64,000 nt of DNA from NCBI RefSeq assembly GCF_014334325.1, contig NZ_JACSET010000004.1, positions 186,001 through 250,000 of the forward strand. Direction: 5' to 3'. This DNA is from Treponema sp. Marseille-Q4130. GTDB lineage: Bacteria; Spirochaetota; Spirochaetia; Treponematales; Treponemataceae. Under the pieces are notes generated by a model. The model had not been told where the DNA came from. It saw only the letters and a list, made by a program, of their open reading frames with translations, and ran no database searches. Position numbers and translations under genes: made by a program. Positions 16,180 through 26,425 of this stretch are shown one piece after another (the first letter of the stretch is position 1; every line of letters starts with the position of its first letter).

Positions 16180-17093
16180 TGAAAGCGTTTTTTTCTTTTT
16201 TTAACAAACAAAAGCGTTTTGCCGACGGCATTGTAAACGGCGACATAGAATATTCGAGCTATTATAAAGACAGCTTCAAACGCTTTCGAAAAAACAAAGC
16301 CGCGATGACCTGCCTCGCAATCATTTTGCTGCTCATCGCCGTCGCGATCTTCGCACCTCTCATCGCTCCCTACGATCCGAGCCATCAGGATTATCAATCG
16401 GTACTCGCTCAACCGAATGCGAAACATTTGCTCGGTGCGGACGAATACGGACGCGATATCCTGTCGCGCATCATATACGGCACGAGGATTTCGCTGAGCA
16501 TCGGCATTCTCGCGCAGCTTCTCGCTTCGCTCATCGGCATAACACTCGGCTCCCTCGCAGGCTATTTCGGAGGCATCGTAGACGCGGTCATCTCCCGTAT
16601 CATGGAAATATTTTCCGCGTTCCCCGACCTCATCTTCGCTATGGCGATTATGACGTTTTTGGGACAGGGTATTTTGAATCTCTATATCGCACTCGGTTTT
16701 TTGACATGGGTCAGAACCGCGCGCATGATCAGAGGAGCAGTCATACAGCTGAAAGAAAAAGAATACGTGGAAGCCAGCCGTGCAAGCGGCGGCAGGTCGT
16801 TTCGGATCATCGTCAAACACTTGATTCCGAACTGCCTTTCAACGATCATCGTACTCGTAACGCTCGGCATCCCGCACGCTATCATGTACGAAGCGTCGTT
16901 GAGTTTTCTCGGTCTCGGCATCCAGCCGCCCACACCGAGCTGGGGCAATATGATAAGCGCGGCGCAGTCGGTTATCGGTTTTTTGCCGATATACAGCATT
17001 ATGCCCGGCGTGGCGATCATCATAACCGTCATAACGTTTAATATTTTCGGGGACGGACTGCGAGACGCGCTCGATCCGAAGCTCCGTGTTTGA
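16176..17093 (+). CDS. Peptide ABC transporter permease, DppC/OppC type
   Basis: 305 residues. An N-terminal OppC_N domain (KDSFKRFRKNKAAMTCLAII) precedes a binding-protein-dependent permease domain with the LLGADEYGRDILSRIIYGTR motif and an EAA loop at EYVEASRASGGRSFRIIVKH. About six membrane segments. It pairs with the DppB-like subunit and is followed nine bases later by the first ATPase gene. The start ATGATG overlaps the previous stop, indicating coupled translation. Confidence 0.95.
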   Translation: MMKAFFSFFNKQKRFADGIVNGDIEYSSYYKDSFKRFRKNKAAMTCLAIILLLIAVAIFAPLIAPYDPSHQDYQSVLAQPNAKHLLGADEYGRDILSRIIYGTRISLSIGILAQLLASLIGITLGSLAGYFGGIVDAVISRIMEIFSAFPDLIFAMAIMTFLGQGILNLYIALGFLTWVRTARMIRGAVIQLKEKEYVEASRASGGRSFRIIVKHLIPNCLSTIIVLVTLGIPHAIMYEASLSFLGLGIQPPTPSWGNMISAAQSVIGFLPIYSIMPGVAIIITVITFNIFGDGLRDALDPKLRV

Positions 17094-17102
17094 GGTGCGA
17101 TT

Positions 17103-18098
17103 ATGATCGAAGAAATGCTGCTGAAAGTCGATAACCTGAGCACATGGTTTTATACGGACGACGGGATTGTCAAAGCCGTCAACGATGTATCGTTTTCGCT
17201 GAACAAAGGGCACACGCTCGGTATCGTCGGAGAATCGGGCTGCGGAAAAAGCATCACCTCTCTTTCCGTCATGCGCCTCGTCGACTCTCCCCCCGGAAAG
17301 ATCGTCGGCGGAAAAATCGTATTTAAAGGCGAAGATCTCTTGGCAAAAAGCGAAGAAGAGATGCGGCGAGTACGAGGTAAACGGATCGCAATGATCTTTC
17401 AAGAACCGATGACCTCTTTAAATCCCGTATACACCGTCGGCCGTCAAATAGAGGAAGCGCTTTTAATTCACGAATCGATGACGAAAAAAGAAGCGAAGCG
17501 CCGAGCGCTTGAAATGCTCCGCTTAGTCAGAATTCCGCTGCCGGAAAAACGATTCGACGAATATCCGCACCAGCTCTCCGGCGGTATGAGACAGCGCGTC
17601 ATGATCGCGATAGCCCTCGCATGCAGTCCCGAACTTTTAATCTGCGACGAGCCGACTACGGCGCTCGACGTAACGATACAAGCGCAGATACTCGCCCTCA
17701 TCGACGAACTCAAAGAAAAAACGGGAACGTCCGTCATAATGATCACGCACGATCTCGGCGTCATTTCCGAAATCACGGACGAAGTGCTCATCATGTACGC
17801 GGGCGAAATCGTCGAATACGCGCCGAAAGCGCAGCTCTTTAAAAATCCGCTTCATCCGTATACGCAGGGTTTGATCGCGTGCGTTCCGAAACTCGGCCGC
17901 GATTCCGACAGACTTCAGACGATCGAAGGAACGGTTCCGTCTTTCGACGATATGCCGGCCGGCTGTACCTTTTGGCCGAGATGCCCGTTCGCGGAGGCGA
18001 TCTGTAAAGAGAAAAAACCCCCGCTCACGGATTGCGGCAATCGGACGGTACGATGTCACCGCTACGCAGGCAAAAAGGAGGACGCCGATGAACGATAA
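17103..18098 (+). CDS. Peptide ABC transporter ATPase, DppD/OppD type
   Basis: 331 residues. Walker A GESGCGKSITSL, Q-loop FQEPMTSLNPVYTVG, signature LSGGMRQRVMIAIALA, Walker B LLICDEPTTALDVTIQ and the H-loop in MITHDLGVISEITD are all intact. The C-terminal OppD/F extension has the cysteine-containing CTFWPRCPFAEAICKEKKPP motif, which in related proteins may hold an iron-sulfur cluster. It drives transport as a heterodimer with the DppF-like subunit, whose gene overlaps by 11 bp. Confidence 0.95.
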   Translation: MIEEMLLKVDNLSTWFYTDDGIVKAVNDVSFSLNKGHTLGIVGESGCGKSITSLSVMRLVDSPPGKIVGGKIVFKGEDLLAKSEEEMRRVRGKRIAMIFQEPMTSLNPVYTVGRQIEEALLIHESMTKKEAKRRALEMLRLVRIPLPEKRFDEYPHQLSGGMRQRVMIAIALACSPELLICDEPTTALDVTIQAQILALIDELKEKTGTSVIMITHDLGVISEITDEVLIMYAGEIVEYAPKAQLFKNPLHPYTQGLIACVPKLGRDSDRLQTIEGTVPSFDDMPAGCTFWPRCPFAEAICKEKKPPLTDCGNRTVRCHRYAGKKEDADER

Positions 18099-19071
18099 TA
18101 ATACGCAACACGCTCCGCTGCTGCAAGTGCGTCACCTCAAAAAATGGTTTCCGATGAAAAAATCGCTTTTTACCTTCGGCAGATCTTACATCAAAGCCGT
18201 CGACGACGTGAGCTTCGATCTCGAAAAAGGCGAAACGCTCGGCGTCGTCGGAGAATCGGGATGCGGAAAATCGACGATGGGACGAACGGTTCTCCGGCTC
18301 ATAGAACCGACAAGCGGATCCGTCATTTTCAAAGAAAACGATTTAATAAAGATGCGCGGCAAAGAACTGCATAAAACGAGGAGCGCGATGCAGATCATCT
18401 TTCAGGATCCCTACGCATCGCTGAATCCGCGTATGACGGTCGGAGAAATCATCGCCGAGCCGCTCGACATACAGCTTCGGATCGGCGTCGAAGAAAAACG
18501 GAAGCGCGTCCTCGAAACGATGCAAATCGTCGGTTTAAACGCAAAATACTACAACCGCTATCCGCATGAATTTTCCGGCGGACAGAGGCAGCGCATCGGC
18601 ATCGCGAGAGCCATCATTCTCCGGCCGGAAGTGATCGTCTGCGACGAGCCGGTTTCGGCGCTCGACGTTTCCATCCAAGCGCAGGTTATAAACCTGTTGC
18701 AGGAACTGCAGGAAAAAATGGGGATCGCGTATATCTTTATTTCGCACGACCTCAGCGTCATTAAACACGTTTCCGACCGCATCATCATCATGTATTTGGG
18801 ACACATCGTCGAAACGGCGGCGAAAAAAGACATCTACGAAAATCCTGCACATCCCTATACGAAAGCGCTCCTGTCGGCCATTCCCGTTATCGAAGAAGGC
18901 AAAAAAGAAAAAATCATTCTCGAAGGCGATTTGCCGAGTCCCGCCGATCCGCCGTCGGGCTGCGTATTTCATACGAGGTGTTATATGGCGCAGAAAATCT
19001 GCAGCGAAGTAAAACCGGAAAACAAGGATTTGGGCGGCGGCCATTTTTGCGCCTGCCACTTTTGTAAATAA
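18088..19071 (+). CDS. Peptide ABC transporter ATPase, DppF/OppF type
   Basis: 327 residues. Walker A GESGCGKSTMGRT, Q-loop IFQDPYASLNPRMTVGEIIA, signature FSGGQRQRIGIARAI, Walker B VIVCDEPVSALDVSIQ and the H-loop FISHDLSVIKHVSD are complete. A C-terminal CVFHTRCYMAQKICSEVKPE extension matches the DppD partner. The order binding protein, B, C, D, F is the standard Dpp/Opp arrangement. The next gene, an enolase-superfamily epimerase, begins about 50 bases further with its own ribosome site and is probably co-transcribed. Confidence 0.95.
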   Translation: MNDNNTQHAPLLQVRHLKKWFPMKKSLFTFGRSYIKAVDDVSFDLEKGETLGVVGESGCGKSTMGRTVLRLIEPTSGSVIFKENDLIKMRGKELHKTRSAMQIIFQDPYASLNPRMTVGEIIAEPLDIQLRIGVEEKRKRVLETMQIVGLNAKYYNRYPHEFSGGQRQRIGIARAIILRPEVIVCDEPVSALDVSIQAQVINLLQELQEKMGIAYIFISHDLSVIKHVSDRIIIMYLGHIVETAAKKDIYENPAHPYTKALLSAIPVIEEGKKEKIILEGDLPSPADPPSGCVFHTRCYMAQKICSEVKPENKDLGGGHFCACHFCK

Positions 19072-19122
19072 GTCGAAACATCCTGTATCAAAATATCCTG
19101 CAAAAGTTTTTATGGAGGAAAT

Positions 19123-20196
19123 ATGAAAATCACCGATATCAAAGTTCAGGCGGTGGAAGTACCGCTCAAAGAGCCGTTCCGCATTTCGCTCGGCGTTATA
19201 ACGCATGCGAAGAGCGCGATCGTCACCGTCGAAACGGATGAAGGCGTCGTCGGATACGGCGAAGGCGCTCCGGGAATTTTAATAACGGGAGAAAACCTTC
19301 CGGGGACGGTCGCCGGTATTGAAATCATGAAAAGCGATCTGATCGGGCTCGATCCGCGCGATTTGGAATCGATCTACCGGGCGATGGGAAAATCGCAAGC
19401 GCACGCGCCGAGCGCAAAAGCCGCAGTCGATATCGCCTGTTACGACATACTCGGAAAATCGGCCGGTATGCCCGTGTACAAGCTGCTCGGCGGCTTAAAC
19501 AATTACATCGAAACCGATATCACCGTCGGCATAGATACGCCGGAAACGATGGCTGCAAAAGCGAAAGATTGGGTTGCAAAGGGCTTTACGACGATAAAGA
19601 CGAAGGTCGGCACGAATTTGGAAGACGACGTCGCGCGCGTCAAAGCGATCCGCTGTGCCGTCGGTCCGCAGGTCAAAATACGAGTCGATGCAAATCAAGG
19701 CTGGTCTGCAAAAGACGCCGTCAGGATCATCGAACACTTAAACGAATACGATTTGGAACTCGTCGAACAGCCCGTCCCCTACTACGATATCGCCGGTCTT
19801 GAATACGTCACCAAGCACACGGACGTACTCATCATGTCCGACGAAAGCTGTTTTACGTCGCACGATGCGCTGCACCTCATAGAGCGCAGAGCGATCGATG
19901 TGCTGAACATAAAGCTTATGAAATGCGGGGGCATCAGAGAAGCGCTTAAAATCAACGCGATATGCGAAGCGGCCGGCGTCGAATGTATGCTCGGCTGCAT
20001 GGTCGAAGAGACGAACGTCGGCGTTACCGCAGCCGCAAGTCTCGGAGCGGCGGTAAAAAATATTACGCGTGCGGATCTCGATGCAACCTTTTCTTTAAGC
20101 GCACTGCCCTTTAAAGGCGGCATGCACGTAGAAAACGCGAACCGTATAACGCTTGCCGAAGAGCCCGGATTCGGTTTTAAAGGTTTGGAAAAATAA
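19123..20196 (+). CDS. Dipeptide epimerase-like enzyme (enolase superfamily, MLE subgroup)
   Basis: 357 residues. The capping domain (1-125) precedes a barrel with the expected catalytic set: Lys159 and Lys161 (KTK), metal ligands Asp189 (RVDANQG), Glu215 (LVEQP) and Asp240 (MSDES), and Lys264 (NIKLMKCGG). This pattern is that of L-Ala-D/L-Glu epimerase and related dipeptide epimerases. The position directly behind a peptide transporter supports a role in epimerising an imported dipeptide, for example the murein dipeptide L-Ala-D-Glu, making it digestible. Exact dipeptide specificity cannot be told from sequence alone; cycloisomerase or succinylbenzoate synthase activity is the main alternative. 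Confidence 0.9.
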   Translation: MKITDIKVQAVEVPLKEPFRISLGVITHAKSAIVTVETDEGVVGYGEGAPGILITGENLPGTVAGIEIMKSDLIGLDPRDLESIYRAMGKSQAHAPSAKAAVDIACYDILGKSAGMPVYKLLGGLNNYIETDITVGIDTPETMAAKAKDWVAKGFTTIKTKVGTNLEDDVARVKAIRCAVGPQVKIRVDANQGWSAKDAVRIIEHLNEYDLELVEQPVPYYDIAGLEYVTKHTDVLIMSDESCFTSHDALHLIERRAIDVLNIKLMKCGGIREALKINAICEAAGVECMLGCMVEETNVGVTAAASLGAAVKNITRADLDATFSLSALPFKGGMHVENANRITLAEEPGFGFKGLEK

Positions 20197-20253
20197 GCGC
20201 TGCGGGATTCGAGCAGAATCGATACTGCCGCAGCACGAGGAGATATAGGACTT

Positions 20254-21618
20254 ATGTATTCCGATTTGAAATATTTGGAAGTACCGCTTCCCGAAGACGT
20301 ACAAAAATTAAAATGGCACGGCGATTTTGCAGCGCTCGATGAATGCATCGCACACAAACTGCAAAAGGATATTCCGCACGCGCTTCGAAAACGCCTTGAA
20401 CTCGAGCGGGAGATCGTCCGGCGCATTCCGCAGCAATATCCGTATCCGAAGGAAAAAGCGCTTGCGTTGTTAAAGGATACTTTTAAAGATTTTACGGAAA
20501 GCGAATTCCGCCGCCTGTGGCTGGAAAACGCCGTCGAATGGATTTACCGGGACGGTATCGTGTACCTGCACAAACTCTTTATCGACAACTTGGTAAAGAC
20601 GCGGCAGGACTTCGCCTCGCGCTGTATTCATCCCGAAAATTTCGACGATTCGGCGGCAAACTTTGCGCTTTTAAATACGGCGATCGACGAGATAAAAAAA
20701 GAAGGACGGCTGACGTATTATTTCCGCATCAAAAGTACGCTTGAAGTGCCATCGTCATCCGTCGCAGCTTCCGATGCGCTGTGCGTTCACATACCCGTTC
20801 CCGTCGAATACGCACAGGTAAAAAATTTTAAACTGCTCGGCACGTCTCCGAAACCCGATTACATCGCCGCAAGCGATTACCCGCAGCGCACCGTCTGCTT
20901 TACTTCTCCCGCATCGGAGTGCAAAAAGTTTTCAGTCGAATACGAATTCGAAAATCACATCGAGTATAGGGAACTCTCGGCGGAAAACGTATCGGACGCA
21001 CAACCGACGTTCTATACGGAAGAGCAGGCGCCGCACATACGCTTTACGCCGTACATAAAGACGCTCGCGACGGAAATCATCGGGGAAGAAACGAATCCGC
21101 TTGTCAAAGCGCGGAAAATATACGATTACATTACGACGCACGTCATGTATTCGTTTGTGCGAAGCTATATCACGATCGACGCCATATCCGAATACGTCGC
21201 ATCGGGATTAAAAGGCGACTGCGGTATTCAAGCGCTGCTGTTTATCACGCTCTGCAGATACGCGGGCATTCCGGCGCGTTGGCAAGCGGGATTGTACGCG
21301 ACGCCGCTCCGCGTCGGAAATCACGACTGGGCGCAGTTTTATATCGCACCGTACGGCTGGCTTTTTGCGGATTGTTCTTTCGGAGGATCGGCGTACCGTC
21401 ACAAAGATATGAACCGCTGGAATTATTATTTCGGCAATATCGATCCGTACCGGATCCCGCTCGCATCCGACTTTCAGCATGAATTTGCGCTTTCCGCCGG
21501 AAACCTCAGAAACGATCCCTACGACAACCAAACGGGCGAAGCTGCGGTAAACGGGAAAAATTTATTCGGCGACGAATTCGATGCAAAAGCGGAAGCCGTC
21601 GCGATTCAAAAGCGATAA
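20254..21618 (+). CDS. Transglutaminase-like (cysteine peptidase fold) protein
   Basis: 454 residues, no signal peptide. The transglutaminase core is in the last 170 residues. GDCGIQALLFITLCRYAGIP holds the nucleophilic Cys, GNHDWAQFYIAPYGWLFADC the His and the Asp, and RKIYDYITTHVMYSF is the family lead-in. The first 270 residues are a separate domain (helical, then beta-rich). Bacterial members are usually peptidases rather than cross-linkers. The position behind a peptide transporter and dipeptide epimerase suggests cytoplasmic breakdown of imported peptides, possibly murein fragments (inference). A strong terminator follows, closing the unit. Confidence 0.85.
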   Translation: MYSDLKYLEVPLPEDVQKLKWHGDFAALDECIAHKLQKDIPHALRKRLELEREIVRRIPQQYPYPKEKALALLKDTFKDFTESEFRRLWLENAVEWIYRDGIVYLHKLFIDNLVKTRQDFASRCIHPENFDDSAANFALLNTAIDEIKKEGRLTYYFRIKSTLEVPSSSVAASDALCVHIPVPVEYAQVKNFKLLGTSPKPDYIAASDYPQRTVCFTSPASECKKFSVEYEFENHIEYRELSAENVSDAQPTFYTEEQAPHIRFTPYIKTLATEIIGEETNPLVKARKIYDYITTHVMYSFVRSYITIDAISEYVASGLKGDCGIQALLFITLCRYAGIPARWQAGLYATPLRVGNHDWAQFYIAPYGWLFADCSFGGSAYRHKDMNRWNYYFGNIDPYRIPLASDFQHEFALSAGNLRNDPYDNQTGEAAVNGKNLFGDEFDAKAEAVAIQKR

Positions 21619-21645
21619 GACGCGAAAGACTTTTCGAAAATACGG

Positions 21646-21681
21646 CGCTCGTTTGCCTATCATGCAAACGAGCGTTTTTTT
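21646..21681 (+). terminator. Terminator after the peptide transport operon
   Basis: CGCTCGTTTGC (21646-21656), loop CTATCAT, GCAAACGAGCG (21664-21674), then seven T. Perfect 11-bp stem. Confidence 0.95.
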
Positions 21682-21910
21682 ACGTGTAAAACTATCGGAA
21701 GGAAAGCAAGGCGTATACGAACGGACTTGGCAAGGCGAACAAAGCCGCACAGGCATTCAAAGCGATAAAAAACATACGTATAGTCCGGTACATTGATTTT
21801 TCAATAAACATCGTATCATACATCAGCTCCGTTTCTGGCACCATGGACAAAAGTATCGGAAATCCGGACATCCATACGATTTTTCGATCTTCGGAAAAAG
21901 ATATACGATA

Positions 21911-22735
21911 TCATTTATGCAACAAGCCGGAAATATATTGCTCCATCGCATTCGAGCCGCTGAGCTTTGTCGCAGCTTCTACACACTCATCCGTTTTTTC
22001 ATCAAAAACAGCACCGTGCGTTATAAGAAAATCCGCTACGACGAATGCATTTTCCCGTATCGCAATATTCAATGCCGTATATCCGTTTCTTTTGGCCTGC
22101 CGCCTGTAATTCCAATCCCACAGAGCGATATCGCATCCATACACTCGCGCGTCGATATCCGCGCCGTTATCCAAAAGCAATTTCAACCAAGGGATCAATT
22201 TCTTCTCTTCGATTCCCGAATAAGCACGGGAAGAATGCAGATTCGGAAATTTTTCCGATTGTATCCTCGACGAAAAGAGGACATGCGCGACAAAAGGCCG
22301 CGTTTTCAAATTGGCTCCGTATTTAATCAACAATTCGGCTTTTTCATACGCAGTGTCGGTATCCTTTTCTTGAATTACTATCCAGAGCGGATTATGATAT
22401 GGCCATGGATTATATCCGTCGTTTCGCGACATTTTGTTCGGATTATGTCCTCTTGCAAGCATATCCGCCATTTTTTCCGTAGAAGAATCCGTTACCGCTT
22501 CATAAAATCTGTCATCGTCCGTCATCGGCCAAATTCCGGGTTTTACTTCTTTTATGATGTCGGAAATAAATTCTCCCGTAAAACATAACATACAAATCGC
22601 AAGCGTTATCCCCGGAATCATCGTAATAATACCGGCAATACGGTTTTTTCGAAAAAGCATGATTCCCAAGAGGATAACCGTACCGCATATAGCGCATAAA
22701 ATAACAAATGCAAAAAACAAATATGACACTATCAT
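21911..22735 (-). CDS. Membrane-anchored ankyrin-repeat protein
   Basis: 274 residues from the ATG at 22735, preceded by a G-rich stretch; a TTG 51 bases upstream would only lengthen the N-terminus. Two hydrophobic segments (about 2-28 and 36-60) precede a soluble region with degenerate ankyrin units: ELLIKYGANLKTRPF, LLLDNGADIDARVYG and NGYTALNIAIRENAFVVADF. The domain probably binds another protein. The gene is AT-richer than its neighbours and stands alone between the peptide operon and the decarboxylase operon. The 220 bases between the upstream terminator and this stop hold nothing else recognised. Confidence 0.75.
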   Translation of the reverse strand: MIVSYLFFAFVILCAICGTVILLGIMLFRKNRIAGIITMIPGITLAICMLCFTGEFISDIIKEVKPGIWPMTDDDRFYEAVTDSSTEKMADMLARGHNPNKMSRNDGYNPWPYHNPLWIVIQEKDTDTAYEKAELLIKYGANLKTRPFVAHVLFSSRIQSEKFPNLHSSRAYSGIEEKKLIPWLKLLLDNGADIDARVYGCDIALWDWNYRRQAKRNGYTALNIAIRENAFVVADFLITHGAVFDEKTDECVEAATKLSGSNAMEQYISGLLHK

Positions 22736-22786
22736 GAGAGCCCCCGCATACAAACTGCACGCCTTTGAAGCTTTTCCCAAAAGCAA

Positions 22787-22826
22787 AAGGGCTGCCCAAA
22801 AAGTCCCTTCTTTTTCGACAGCCCTT
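22787..22826 (-). terminator. Terminator of the oad operon (minus strand)
   Basis: AAGGGCTG (22787-22794) pairs with CAGCCCTT (22819-22826), and AAAAAG (22798-22803) with CTTTTT (22810-22815) inside it. Read on the minus strand the stem is followed by TTGCTTTT. It lies 60 bases behind the oadB stop. Confidence 0.8.
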
Positions 22827-22886
22827 CGATCGGCAAAAACCGATGTTATTGATTATTAATTTCTACAGTGCGCATCGCGCACGGTC

Positions 22887-24317
22887 TTAACCGTACGTTG
22901 CGATAAAGACGCCGGCCGCGATTGCGGTTCCGATAACGCCTGAAACGTTCGGTCCCATCGCGTTCATGAGCAGGAAGTTCGACGGATCGAATTCCATACC
23001 GACTTTATTCGAAACACGCGCAGCCATCGGAACGGCGGAAACGCCTGCCGATCCGATAAGCGGATTGATCTTTTTATCTTTCGGCAAAAAGACGTTCATC
23101 AGCTTCGCCATCAAAAGACCGCCGATCGTCGCGATGATAAATGCGATGAGGCCGAGCGCGATGATGCCGAGAGAACTCGGATTGATGATCTTTTCGGGAG
23201 TCATCTGAGCGCCGACGCCGAGCGACAGCAAAATGGAAACGATGTTCATCAATTCGTTCTGCACCGTCTTTGAAAGGCGTTCGACGACGCCGACTTCTTT
23301 AATAAAATTTCCGAAGGCGAGCATGCCGATGAGCGGTGCCGCAGGCGGCAAAAGCAAAATCGTCAGGATGAGAAGCACGATCGGAAACATGATCTTTTCG
23401 GTGCGCGAAACGGGGCGAAGCTGGGGCATCGTGATGCGCCGCTCGTGGTGCGTCGTCAGCAGTTTCATGATGGGCGGCTGGATGAGCGGCACGAGCGCCA
23501 TATACGAATACGCGGCGACGGCGACGACGGCCATCATTTCGGGGGCAAGCTTTCCTGCGACGTAGATCGTCGTCGGACCGTCAGCCCCTCCGATAATCGA
23601 AATGGCACAGGCCTGAAGCATATTGTAATCGACGCCGGGAATCAAATTGAAAAGGGCGACACCGAACATCGTCGCAAAGACGCCGAGCTGGGCAGCTCCT
23701 CCGAGAAGCGCGGTTTTCGGATTTGCGATGAGCGGGCCGAAGTCCGTCATGGCGCCGATTCCCATAAAGATGAGCATCGGGAAAAATTCGTTTCCGACGC
23801 CCGCCGTATAGATGATGTGCAGCATACCGTGAGGCGCTTCTATCATGCCCGCTCCGAGGATGTTCGCAAAGACGGTGCCGAAACCGATCGGAATCAAAAG
23901 AAGCGGTTCAAAGCCGCGCGCGGCTCCGAGATAGATTATTAAAAATCCGATCGCGATCATGATGAGGCTGTACCACGCGGGAACCTGCGCTCCCGCAAAG
24001 GGATCGTGCGCCTGCTTTGCCGCGGATGCAGCTGCGGCAGCCTGTTCCGCTGCCCTTTCCGCGACGGTTTTCGTGTGGATCATCTGATAGATGCCGGTAT
24101 TTTCCCAAATGTTTTCGATAAAAGTTCCGACATCGATATTTTTGATTCCCTCGGAATTTTTAATCTTTGCGGTATTTATCGTGCGGAACGACGCGCGCTC
24201 TTCGTGTGTGTTTTGAGCGAACGCCGCGGGACGCACAAGGGCAAAGACCGATGCGATGCCGAGCATCAAAAACAGCGTAATAAGGATATGACGAGTGCTT
24301 GGTTTTGTCGTATTCAT
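22887..24317 (-). CDS. oadB: Oxaloacetate decarboxylase beta subunit (Na+ pump)
   Basis: 476 residues, longer than the usual 375-435 because of an N-terminal extension: a signal-like helix ending AFAQ, then an Ala/Gln-rich region before the first core helix. The core has about nine membrane helices with the conserved glycine-rich blocks [40 protein letters not shown] (the Na+-binding DGP motif) and the C-terminal [20 protein letters not shown]. It couples decarboxylation to outward Na+ pumping. It lies 11 bases behind oadA. Confidence 0.93.
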   Translation of the reverse strand: MNTTKPSTRHILITLFLMLGIASVFALVRPAAFAQNTHEERASFRTINTAKIKNSEGIKNIDVGTFIENIWENTGIYQMIHTKTVAERAAEQAAAAASAAKQAHDPFAGAQVPAWYSLIMIAIGFLIIYLGAARGFEPLLLIPIGFGTVFANILGAGMIEAPHGMLHIIYTAGVGNEFFPMLIFMGIGAMTDFGPLIANPKTALLGGAAQLGVFATMFGVALFNLIPGVDYNMLQACAISIIGGADGPTTIYVAGKLAPEMMAVVAVAAYSYMALVPLIQPPIMKLLTTHHERRITMPQLRPVSRTEKIMFPIVLLILTILLLPPAAPLIGMLAFGNFIKEVGVVERLSKTVQNELMNIVSILLSLGVGAQMTPEKIINPSSLGIIALGLIAFIIATIGGLLMAKLMNVFLPKDKKINPLIGSAGVSAVPMAARVSNKVGMEFDPSNFLLMNAMGPNVSGVIGTAIAAGVFIATYG

Positions 24318-24328
24318 ACTGCCTTCCC

Positions 24329-26407
24329 TTATTTGATTTCAGCGAGCGCCTGACCCGCCGTAATCTGAGAGCCCGGCTGAACGAGGAAGTGAACGGTTCC
24401 GGCCGCACCCGCTTTGATTTCCAATTCCATCTTCATCGACTCGATCATGATAACCGTCGTATCGGCTTTCACCTGAGCGCCTTCAGCCGCTTCATAGCGC
24501 AAAAGCGTTCCGGCAACCGGCGCGTTCACGGGTTTTCCGCCCGTCGGAGAGGCAGGAGAAACGGGAGCAGCTTTCGGTACGGGAGCAGCTGCTGCGGGCT
24601 TCGGAGCCGGGGCCGCCGCGACGGTGCCTCCGAGACTTGCGATAACTTGTCCCGCCGCAATCTGAGCGCCCGGCTGTGCGATAAAGTTTATTTTTCCGTC
24701 GGACGGAGCTTTTACTTCGAGTTCCATCTTCATCGATTCGATCATCAAAACGGTGTCGCCTTTTTTTACTTCGGCGCCGTTTTGCGCCACATAGCGCAAA
24801 AGCGTTCCGGCAACCGGAGCTTTGATATCGGCGCCGCCCGTAACGACGGGTGCGGCCGCGGGCGCCGAAGATGCGGCGGCATCGCCGAACGAAACGTTAT
24901 ACGACGTACCGTTTACAATGATGGTATCGCTTCCCGCGCTCGTGGTAACCGAGTAGGGAGTGCCGTTTACGCTTACCGTGTAGGATCCCGATTTCGGCGC
25001 ACTTGCAGGAGCGCTTTCGGAAGCGGGTTTTGCGCCGAAAGTTTTTTGCGCATCGACCGGTCCCTTTGACCTCTCTTTGAAAAACTTTTCGGCGACTTTC
25101 GGGAACATCGCGTAAGTCAAAACGTCTTCGTCGCTTCCGTCGCCGCCCGCTTTTTTTGCATCTTCGACACATTTATCCCATTCGTTTGCGATGAGGTCGG
25201 CGGGGCGGCACGTAACGACTGAGTCCATATTGTTTTGCTTGAGCGCTTCTTTTTGCAAATCGCCGTTGACCGCAGCAGGCGTCGCTCCGTATCTTCCGGT
25301 GAGGAGATCGCGGAATTCCTGCGTAAGGCGTGCATAGCGTCCGAAAAGCACGTTGAACACCGCCTGCGTACCGACGATTTGGCTTGTCGGAGTTACGAGC
25401 GGCACATAGCCCACGTCTTTTTGCACGATCGGGATCTCTTTCAATACGTCGTCGATTTTATCCGCCGCGCCCTGCTCTTTCAGCTGCTTTTCGAGGTTCG
25501 AAAGCATGCCGCCCGGGACCTGCGAAACGAGGATACGCGTATCGGCTCCGTGGAATTTCGATTCGAGGGACGCATAGTGTTCGCGCACGTCGCGGAAATA
25601 CGCCGCGATTTCGAGGAGCGCTTTCGTGTCGAGTCCCGTATCGTATTCGGAACCTTTGAGCATTTCGACGACGGTTTCCGTCGGGCTGTGGGACGTTCCC
25701 ATCGCCATGGAAGAGATAGCCGTATCGAGGACATCGGCTCCCGCTTCCGACGCTTTCAAAAGCGTCGCAACGCTTAAGCCCGTCGTCGAGTGCGAGTGAA
25801 TTTCGATCGGCATATCGACTTTCGCTTTGATCGCCTTAACGAGGTCGTAGGCTTCAAAGGGTTTTAACAAACCCGACATATCTTTGATACAAATCGAATC
25901 GGCACCGAATTCGGCATAGCGCTTGGCCAGATCGGCATACACTTCTTTTGTGTGATACGGCGTCGTCGCGTAGGAAATCGCCATCTGCACGTGTTTGCCG
26001 GTTTTTTTTGCGGCTTTCGCCGAACGTTCGAGGTTACGCGGATCGTTGCACGCATCGAAAATGCGGAAAATGCCGATACCGTTTTTTGCGGCGGCTTCGA
26101 CGAACTTATCGACGACATCGTCGGCATAGTGGCGGTATCCCAAAAGGTTTTGACCGCGCAACAGCATCATGATCTTCGTGTTGGGCATCGCCGCGTGAAG
26201 TTTGCGCAGGCGTTCCCACGGATCTTCATTTAAAAAGCGGATGCACGAATCGTAGGTCGCGCCTCCCCATGCTTCGGCGGAATAGTAGCCGATTTTATCG
26301 ATCATCGGACATGCGGGAAGCATATCCGCAGTCGTCATACGAGTTGCGAGCAGCGACTGATGTGCGTCGCGTAAAACGAGTTCCGTGATTTGGACTTTCT
26401 TTGCCAT
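24329..26407 (-). CDS. oadA: Oxaloacetate decarboxylase alpha subunit with two biotinyl domains
   Basis: 692 residues. The N-terminal carboxyltransferase TIM barrel starts [20 protein letters not shown] (metal Asp) and holds [12 protein letters not shown] and [12 protein letters not shown] with the metal histidines. A PYC_OADA domain follows to about residue 450. An Ala/Pro linker then leads to two biotinyl-lipoyl domains, each with a [10 protein letters not shown] site; the biotin lysines are near residues 560 and 659. Family members normally have one biotin domain. The subunit moves the carboxyl group of oxaloacetate to biotin, and OadB releases it with Na+ export. A GAGGAAAAC ribosome site precedes the ATG, and oadG lies 18 bases upstream. 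Confidence 0.95.
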   Translation of the reverse strand: MAKKVQITELVLRDAHQSLLATRMTTADMLPACPMIDKIGYYSAEAWGGATYDSCIRFLNEDPWERLRKLHAAMPNTKIMMLLRGQNLLGYRHYADDVVDKFVEAAAKNGIGIFRIFDACNDPRNLERSAKAAKKTGKHVQMAISYATTPYHTKEVYADLAKRYAEFGADSICIKDMSGLLKPFEAYDLVKAIKAKVDMPIEIHSHSTTGLSVATLLKASEAGADVLDTAISSMAMGTSHSPTETVVEMLKGSEYDTGLDTKALLEIAAYFRDVREHYASLESKFHGADTRILVSQVPGGMLSNLEKQLKEQGAADKIDDVLKEIPIVQKDVGYVPLVTPTSQIVGTQAVFNVLFGRYARLTQEFRDLLTGRYGATPAAVNGDLQKEALKQNNMDSVVTCRPADLIANEWDKCVEDAKKAGGDGSDEDVLTYAMFPKVAEKFFKERSKGPVDAQKTFGAKPASESAPASAPKSGSYTVSVNGTPYSVTTSAGSDTIIVNGTSYNVSFGDAAASSAPAAAPVVTGGADIKAPVAGTLLRYVAQNGAEVKKGDTVLMIESMKMELEVKAPSDGKINFIAQPGAQIAAGQVIASLGGTVAAAPAPKPAAAAPVPKAAPVSPASPTGGKPVNAPVAGTLLRYEAAEGAQVKADTTVIMIESMKMELEIKAGAAGTVHFLVQPGSQITAGQALAEIK

Positions 26408-26425
26408 AGTGTTTTCCTCGATGAT

